From the NCBI GenBank assembly GCA_036346405.1, contig CM070562.1:74729482-74793481 (forward strand): a DNA stretch of 64,000 nt, in the 5' to 3' direction. The notes under the pieces were generated by a model. That model did not search any database, was not told the origin of the DNA, and was given only the letters and a program-made list of their open reading frames with translations. This document shows positions 57,364-64,000 of the stretch, one piece after another. The translations under genes were made by a program, and so were the position numbers. Each line of letters begins with the position of its first letter. The stretch's first letter is position 1. This DNA comes from Phyllostachys edulis (lineage: Eukaryota > Streptophyta > Magnoliopsida > Poales > Poaceae).

Positions 57364-58861
57364 CTACTAGGTTCTGGAGGCTCAACAGTCACTCACACTG
57401 AAACTTATACCAAGTTCTTACAAACTCTTACCAATGCAAAGAAGGAAGTGGTACAACCGGTGGTGGTTTGTGATACTCTCACTTGCGATTAGCCCAACAA
57501 TTGCGAGGAAGTAGACTTTGAGTTAGTAGGAAGTGGAGCTCGGAAGGCTTCAATATGGTAGTAAGGATCAGTAATAATCAAATCAGTTAATGCAAGTTAA
57601 AAGATTGTTCAAAGTACTCGTCAATGTTGCTGATCCTAACCTAATCAAAGCCCAACTAAGAGATGTGTATGTACGCACACGCAAAGATAAATGTGACTTG
57701 ATGTAAGCAATGGAAAACCTCACAACAAGTGCTAGGAGAGACACTAACCAACTACTCAAACTTTTTTGTAGGGGCACAAGATTGTTCACACGATGTAGAG
57801 CACAAAAACGGAATAACGTGCAGCGTAAATAGCCCTTTAGTTTAAGCAGAAACAATAGTTAGTCTCAAGAGATAAAAAAGCAAAGTTTTTTATGGCTTAT
57901 ATATACTCATTTGAAAGGTTTCGACGAGATCTACAACTTTGTTGTTGTGGTGAACCCCAAATTCCGAAGGGAAGACCGAAAGAATCACCAAAAACAGAAA
58001 CCGAAAACATGCGATGTGAATTCGGGGTAGAAGATGGCCGATTTTAGGTCCCCAGGAGGGAGACAAGAGGCTTAGACGGAAAGGATATGTCTCATCGTTA
58101 GCTTTCTAACGAGCACAAGAATGTCCAAAATGGATACCGTTCGCAAAAGTTATGCATGTTTTACTAAAGGTGTCTCGAAAACGGAATCCTACTCGGACTC
58201 GAAACCAACTTGGGTTCAATCTTGAAACTGCTATATCTTTTGATTCTGTGGGCCAAACTTGCTGAAATTTTTTGTGGAAGCTTTTGGCTATATGTAGAAG
58301 GGTTCCACCAATTTTTAGTAGTTTCAGAAAAAAATTATTGTGCTTTTCTTTTCTTTCCTTTTGTTCTTTCTTTTTTTTTCTACCGCGTCTTTTGTTCTTG
58401 CGGTTGCCTCTTTCTCCTTCTACTATCTGGCCAGCCCTAGGGTTTGCCACAAGTTCCAAATAACATCAACTCTCCCAAAAGATCACAGCAATCCTCTCAA
58501 GTTTTTTTCGGATTAACAATAGCATGAAATTTCTGTTTTTGGTGCGGATTAGAGGAGTTCTAACCCACAAATTTTCTCTTTTAGATGCAACAACTAAGAA
58601 CGATCAAGCGATATGAAGGAAAAATATGAGAAGCAATCTAGACAATCACCAACTAGACAATAACTAGAACTAAAATCAGCGACTAGACATGACGGCGCAA
58701 CCAATGATTCAACGAACATAAATTGAAAAGAAAAATTGCAATGGCTCAATGGGGCTCGGTATGGATGACATATGCAAAAAAAATTGGGCAATTTTCTGGA
58801 CTCTAGCTAAGAAAAACGAATCTACTACTAGAAAATTGGAAACTCTCACCGATGAACTGTA
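57364..58861 (-). other. Element 6 leader, no gene recognised
   Basis: About 1.5 kb between PBS and gag. Frames such as 57583-57855 and 58106-58459 (Lys-rich) show no domain. A pyrimidine-rich tract lies at 58340-58440. Confidence 0.6.
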
Positions 58862-58873
58862 GCTCTGATACCA
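58862..58873 (-). other. Primer-binding site of element 6
   Basis: GCTCTGATACCA on the plus strand, i.e. TGGTATCAGAGC on the element strand, two bases from the LTR end. This fixes the minus orientation. Confidence 0.92.
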
Positions 58874-58875
58874 CT

Positions 58876-60002
58876 TGATGAACCACGGAGGTCCTGATTT
58901 GGCCCAATCTTTCATTGAGAAGATAAATTCAGTAGTAGTGACTCAACTCTCACGATCCTGGCTACAAACTCACAAGGCCCGAAACCACACAATCGCTAAA
59001 CTGCTCGATAAGTCATTATCAACTGTGCACGAATACTCGGATGACCTGATCACGAAGATCAATTCCTGCATACACCGAAGAAGCACGCAAGAATGAGGTA
59101 AATAGCAATCTGAAATTGCAAATAGGATTGAAATATTTTATTTAAGATGAGATTTTGAAGCGGTATTATGGTTGGTCTAGTCGACACAAGCCAATACATG
59201 AAGTTGCAATGAAGCTAACTTTTAACTAAGCAAAATCCAAGGAAAACTAGAGGGGTGTGGCCTCCTTAAATAGGGGAGGGGAAGCCACACATAGTTAAGA
59301 AAATAGGGGTGGTACTATTCATAGCACTATTGATACATGAATTGTGCTCGTGAACAATATGGGCCACTTAGGATGGCGCCTCCCCTTGGGTCCAAGCATT
59401 ACAAGGCCCAATTTGGCCCAAACAGGTGACGCAACACCTTCTTTTGATCATTACAGTGCACTCATAATGAATTTGAAGGTGAGGATAGGTCCATTGGAAA
59501 GGTCTAGGAATAAGATTTCCAACAAGACTAAGAACACCTGAATCGGACTCCATTTGCAAAAGTTATGGCATTTTTACTATGGGCCTATTGGGCTGTCCCA
59601 ATGCCAGATTGCTTTCTCGATTCCGATGTGTACAGAAGGAATTTGGAGGTGGGGCTAGATCTGTTGAAAAGTTGATGAGATACGCTTTTCATCAAGTACT
59701 CGTGGACCTCTAGCGGACTCCGTACGTGAAAGTTGTGCACGTTTGAAGTTGGTGCTGTCTCTAGACGGCGAATTGGATTTCAAAATAGGACCAGCATGAA
59801 CTCTTGCAAATCAACCACTCTCTATCTATTATTCCTGAAAATAACAACACATTTATTAGGCAATATCATATAGTTCATGTAATATAAAGGAACTCCTAAA
59901 AATGAGCTTACCTGACAAATTAAGTGAAGCGTATGAGCTCTTGTAATTGGAACAACAAGCATAGCAAATATGGTTGTATCCATTGGAGTCATGTCCTCAT
60001 CA
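58876..60002 (-). mobile_element. 5' LTR of element 6 (1127 bp)
   Basis: Plus-strand TGATGAACCACGG to TGTCCTCATCA, followed by the TSD base run CTTTG. It is the intact partner of 46545-50826 and carries the unoccupied CACTA site (TCTCTATCTATTATTCC, 59820 region). A TATA-like box lies at 59263-59273 (minus). Confidence 0.93.
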
Positions 60003-60160
60003 CTTTGTCCAGCAATGGGAGAAGTGTTTCGGGTGAACAATTCTGCTATGATCAGTATATCTATTACAAAACCAATGATCCAAACCAGTGTGTATTCAAG
60101 AAGATGAAGTTAGACTGTTGAGCTCTTATGCAATGAGAATTGGCTTATAGAAAAGGTCTC
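60003..60160. other. Host island fragment between element 6 and LTR2 copy 3
   Basis: Continues the sequence at 46526-46544 after the CTTTG duplication. One plus-strand frame reads GEQFCYDQYIYYKTNDPNQC and stops at about 60119; too short to identify. The host island may be the 3' side of the coiled-coil locus at 38818-39714. Confidence 0.4.
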
Positions 60161-62473
60161 TGTGACGACCCACCCCGTGATGTACCGCAAGAGGTCCGGG
60201 AGGACCATTTTTTTTTCATTTTTTTTTTTGCGCTGCGAAGTCACCACGGAAGGATGTGGTAGCACCGCATGGAGCTTACCGAGGAGGTGCCGGGACCTCC
60301 CGAGGTCTTGCGGACCTCTGGAGGTCTTGGTCGCCATCGACCTCCCAGAGGTCTTGAGGACCTCCTGGAGGTCGTGGCCGCCACCTTTCAGTAGCACCTC
60401 CAGCACATCACCAAGAGAGGTCGGCGGGACCTCCCAGCTAAGTCCGTGGGACCTCCTGGTGGTCCCTTGTGCATCCGAGCTAGTCCCGGGACAATCGAGC
60501 TAGCTCGCACAAGAACACAAGCCAATACCACAACCACGAGGTCAAACAAAGATGAAGCGAGACAAATTAAACTTTATATAATAGGACCTTATGGTCAAGC
60601 TTGTTAACAAGAGGTCCGCCACTCGAGGGCTTACAAAACCAACGAGGACTTACAATCATGCACAAGGAGCTCTAGGGCTCAAACACCAAAACACATGAAG
60701 CCATCCAACAAGCACCACAGTGTCGGGTGGAGGGCGTCCTAGGCATCTTAGTCGTCGAAGAATTCCTCCTCGAAGAGGTCTGACCGCCTCGCACTTGGTC
60801 ATCCTCATAATCTGCTTTGACATTGGGGCTTAAGCCATGAGTACGTGGAATGTACTCAACAAGTCACAGAGAGCAAAGATGCCATAATATTAATGCAAGG
60901 ACTTACCAATGGAGAGCTGTATGGTTAGTTTGCAAAGCCAAATTTGACAATAATAGCAATAATAGATTGAAAGGCAGCAAGGTAAAACCATAATACATAA
61001 TACTTTTGATGTTTTAATAAAAGGTGGTGTGAGCACCAACTCACGGCCACAACCAAAAATTGGGGAGGTCAGATCACACCGGTGGCTGTGTCCTCACCCA
61101 AAACCCACTAGAACACCCATTCAGAGGTCCAGAACCAACCTGGACCACTACCGAGCCAACCTTGACCCCTCTGGAGCCGGCCAAGGTCTCTTGAGGCAAA
61201 GCCAAAGCATCTCGCGGAAGTGTCCAAATGGCACAAGCTTTTGAAACATCTACCCCTTGCACCATTTCACTCGAGCATGTCCATGACCAAGGACTTGGCT
61301 ATTGAATAGATCTTTTACTCGCAGAGGTGTACAACTTTACCCACAATCCACGATCTCTCTAGCGGGATGGGTTCGGTCACCCTTGCTCACTTCCTAAGGT
61401 GAGCGATCTAGAGAGCTGCAAGGCCTTTACAAAGCTTTGAACCGACTAGGGCTGCCCGCTAAGGTTTATAATCCCTCCGGTGGTCTAGAAATCCACAGGT
61501 TATGGGGTGCCCCTCTTGCGCCAACTAATCACACGCTCAACCAAAACAGCCCCAAGCCATCTCATTGCTAATTATTTAGCCAGACCATTCCCATAAAATG
61601 ATCTTGTGGTTGCACTAATTGGCCCGATTAAACAGATACAAAGTGAAGTCCTTAATTGTGCTAAGGCAAGACTTCCACAAACCAAAGGTGCACAAAGACC
61701 CACTACTCACTCCCCTGCCTTCTTGCCTTAGCAAAACAATTGTATTAGCCCATGCCAAAAGACCACCCAGTCCTGGCACACAAATTTTTAACCAAGTGGT
61801 CTCACACCACAGTCGACATAGCTTAGGCATCCTGCCATAGCTGCTCAACAATGGCACCAACCACACATTTCATAACTTATTAGTCAAGATTATTGGAGAT
61901 GAAGCATGATACGCTCAAACCACATTTTCTAAGCGAGGCTATATAAGACCCACGGCCCCATGTTGGCAAATAACAGAGAACGCCAACTAAATTATCCACC
62001 CTAAGGCTCACAAGGTGAATCATGACAACATGATGGAGACAAGGTATAAAGGAGGCATAACAGCAAGTAGGTAAGTAACTATAGCCCAAACCATTTTCTT
62101 ATAAACATAGCCATGCATGATAATTTAAACCGAAATACATTTGCAAAGCTTGGTTCAAGATGATCAAAAGGAGGTCTGTGGCTTGCCTTGGTCAAGCAGT
62201 GGAGAGCCTTCTGCAGCAAGAGCCGGGTCCAAGATCTCCTCGAACTCGTGATCTACGTTCGCAAGAGAACCAAATAAGCAAAACCACACTAAGCGAGAGA
62301 GAACAACAAAAGAACCAAAAGGAACTCAAACCAACTCAGCCAAAAGGAAACCAAGAGGCTTAACACCGCCTCAAAGAGCTCCCGGGAGGGTCTTATGCAA
62401 GGAAGAACCGAAGCGAGAGGAGGCGAGGAAGGAAGAAATGAGCAAAAAGATTACAAAGGCACGCCTCCCGGGC

Positions 62474-62481
62474 TAAATATA
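62474..62481 (-). promoter_or_regulatory. TATA-like box of LTR2, copy 3
   Basis: Minus strand reads TATATTTA inside GGCTATATTTAGCC, at the position of the boxes in the other copies. Confidence 0.4.
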
Positions 62482-63499
62482 GCCGGAGTTGGTGGTGTGC
62501 ACCACAAGGAAACCCAGAGGCGTGTTGGCAATCGGGACTACTCGGGTAGGGCTTGCCCAAAAGAATTGAAATAAAGTACCTCGGATGGGATTGCATTTAA
62601 TGTGACCGACACCTATTAAATGCGCCTGAGTTCTCGAGGAGAGCAACAATTACAAGGGTGAAGAGGGTGGCAAGTGGGGCCGATCAAAAGGGTGCACCTT
62701 GGTCAAAGAGGTGGCCCCAGAAAAAGGGTCATTCCCGCCAAAGACCACCGCGAGGTCTGGGCAAGAGGTCCAAGACACTCAAGGGGAGGTCTGGACAGGA
62801 GGTCAAGGACTCAAGAAGAGGTCCTAGCCAAGAGGTCCTCAAAGCTCAACGAGGAGGCCACGACACTCGGACTGCACAAGGGAGGTCTAAGGGTCAAGAT
62901 TTCAAGGAGGACCTCAGCGGTCCAGATCAAAGGGCGAGGAGGTCTGACGAGTAGATCTCCAAAGGGAGATCTAACGGTCAAGATCTCAAGGGAGGACCTC
63001 AGCGGTCGAGATCAAAGGGTGCGGGAGGTCCTAACCAAGAGAATATTCAAGGTTAGGAGGTGGTCTTTACAAAAGACCAAAGAAGGGCCGGGAGGTGGTC
63101 CTTGCAAAAACAGCCTGAGGAGGTCACGGGATCAAGGAAAACGCAGAAGAAATGAGCCGTTCGATCAATCAGGCGGTCCAGAAGAAAGGAACGTTTGGAC
63201 CATCCAAACGCCACTGCATAGATTGAGCCGCCGATCCGGATCGGATGGCGCGAACGAGGGGCCGTTCGGACGAGCGAACAGAACCAAGAAGGCTAGGCCG
63301 TCGATTTAGATCGGACGGCCCTTAGGTGAGAAAGGCAAAGCCTTAAGCGTCTGACCACAAGAGTCAAAGAGGGTCCAAGCGCTAAGGGGTCTTGGGCTCG
63401 AGGAGGTCTGGACCTTTGGATCCCACTAAAGGAGAACACAGACGGCTAAGATCTCTGTAAAAGAGGTCCTAAAGGCGAGATCCTAACAAGGGAGGTCTG

Positions 63500-64000
63500 A
63501 AGCGGCTAGATCTCAACAAGGGGGTCTGAGCGGCTAGATCTCAACAAGGGAGGTCTGAGCGGCTAGATCTCAACAAGGGAGGTCTGAGCGGCTAGATCTC
63601 AACAAGGGAGGTCTGAGCGGCTAGATCTCAACAAGGGGAGGTCTGAGCGGCTAGATCTCAACAAGGGGAGGTCTGAGCGGCTAGATCTCAACAAGGGGAG
63701 GTCTGAGCGGCTAGATCTCAACAAGGGAGGTCTCGAGCGGCTAGATCTCAACAAGGGGAGGTCTGAGCGGCTAGATCTCAACAAGGGGAGGTCTAAGCGG
63801 CTAGATCTCAACAAGGGGAGGTCTGAGCGGCTAGATCTCAACAAGGGGAGGTCTGAGCGGCTAGATCTCAACAAGGGGAGGTCTGAGCGGCTAGATCTCA
63901 ACAAGGGGAGGTCTGAGCGGCTAGATCTCAACAAGGGGAGGTCTGAGCGGCTAGATCTCAACAAGGGGAGGTCTGAGCGGCTAGATCTCAACAAGGGGAG
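63500..64000. repeat. Array B in LTR2 copy 3: at least 17 units of 30 bp
   Basis: The unit is AGATCTCAACAAGG followed by GGAGGTCTGAGCGGCT. Seventeen copies of CGGCTAGATCTCAACAAG precede the window end, and the last nine or so are nearly invariant at exactly 30 bp. It equals one half of the 60-bp unit of the other copies, joined at AGATCTC. The array continues beyond the window. Confidence 0.95.

Larger units (their letters stand above)
46545..60002 (-). mobile_element. Element 6: full-length non-autonomous LTR retrotransposon with nested insertions
   Basis: Perfect TSD CTTTG (46540-46544 and 60003-60007). LTR termini are TGAT(G/A)... and ...CTCATCA. Minus-strand order: 5' LTR 58876-60002, PBS 58862-58873, leader 57364-58861, gag fragment 57363-56996, solo LTR2 insertion (51944-56990), unknown ORF 51943-51054, 3' LTR 50826-46545 containing a CACTA insertion. 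Without insertions the element is about 5.2 kb. No RT, RNase H or integrase is present. Its capsid gene followed by an unfamiliar ORF is not an arrangement I recognise. Confidence 0.9.
60161..64000 (-). mobile_element. LTR2 copy 3, runs off the right edge
   Basis: Starts TGTGACGACCCACCCCGTGATG and follows the solo LTR2: the hairpin cluster (about 60288-60378), the ATCCACGATCTCTC block (61346), the CTTGCGCCAAC block (61516), a TATA-like box (62474) and the GAGCCGTTCGATC block (63152). Array A is replaced by an irregular GGAGGTC region (62750-63120) with few clear units. The window ends inside array B. Only the left flank (GTCTC) is visible. Confidence 0.9.

Noticed and set aside
63599..63994. 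131-codon minus-strand ORF with decapeptide repeat LLRSSRSDLP
   Set aside because: The 30-bp unit is a multiple of three, so any frame without a stop in one unit stays open. It has no start context, no domain and lies inside an LTR.

Overview
The window looks like intergenic heterochromatin of a large plant genome, most likely a grass (Poaceae). The grounds are multi-kilobase Ty3/gypsy LTRs beginning TGTAACATCCC or TGTAACGTCCC, initiator-tRNA-Met-type primer sites (TGGTATCAGAGC), chromovirus pol genes ending in a GPY/F module and chromodomain remnant, and a CACTA transposon carrying pieces of a plant RING/copine gene. I see no intact host gene, no tRNA or rRNA and no CRISPR. Species cannot be told from the sequence. 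Almost every base belongs to a transposon or to a transposon inserted into another.

Left block (1-16174). 1-3914 is the right end of a minus-strand Tekay-like LTR (family LTR1). It sits inside a second minus-strand element (3915-12324, family LTR2) that has a polypurine tract and a gag remnant with two CCHC knuckles but no pol. Both LTRs of that element are cut: the left by the LTR1 insertion, the right by fusion at 12324/12325 to a truncated second LTR1 (12325-13773). A plus-strand LTR fragment of a third family follows (13774-16174).

Middle block (16175-38817). A decayed plus-strand chromovirus (element 3) is split by a better preserved plus-strand chromovirus (element 5, 17952-31824; 4.6 kb LTR, PBS, gag, PR, RT, RNase H, IN, chromodomain remnant, PPT). 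Element 5 landed in the RT gene of element 3. A later deletion removed the end of its 3' LTR with about 90 bp of the neighbouring RT. Element 3 resumes at 31825 and ends in an unusual 4.1 kb LTR (34671-38817).

Right block (38818-64000). A short island with a spliced coiled-coil ORF (38818-39553, flank to 39714) is pierced by element 4 (39715-46525, gag only) and by minus-strand element 6 (46545-60002, perfect TSD CTTTG). Element 6 hosts a 3.2 kb CACTA element (47437-50647, TSD ATC) with captured exons of an RGLG/copine-type E3 ligase, and a 5.0 kb solo LTR2 (51944-56990, TSD GTTGC). A third LTR2 begins at 60161 and runs off the window inside a tandem array.

The most unusual theme is the heptamer GGAGGTC (GACCTCC on the element sense strand). 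It is the core of tandem arrays in LTR2 with about 36-bp, 60-bp and, in one copy, collapsed 30-bp units, and of a separate 75-80 bp hairpin array in the unrelated LTR1. Palindromic clusters of the same heptamer lie at the sense 3' end of LTR2.
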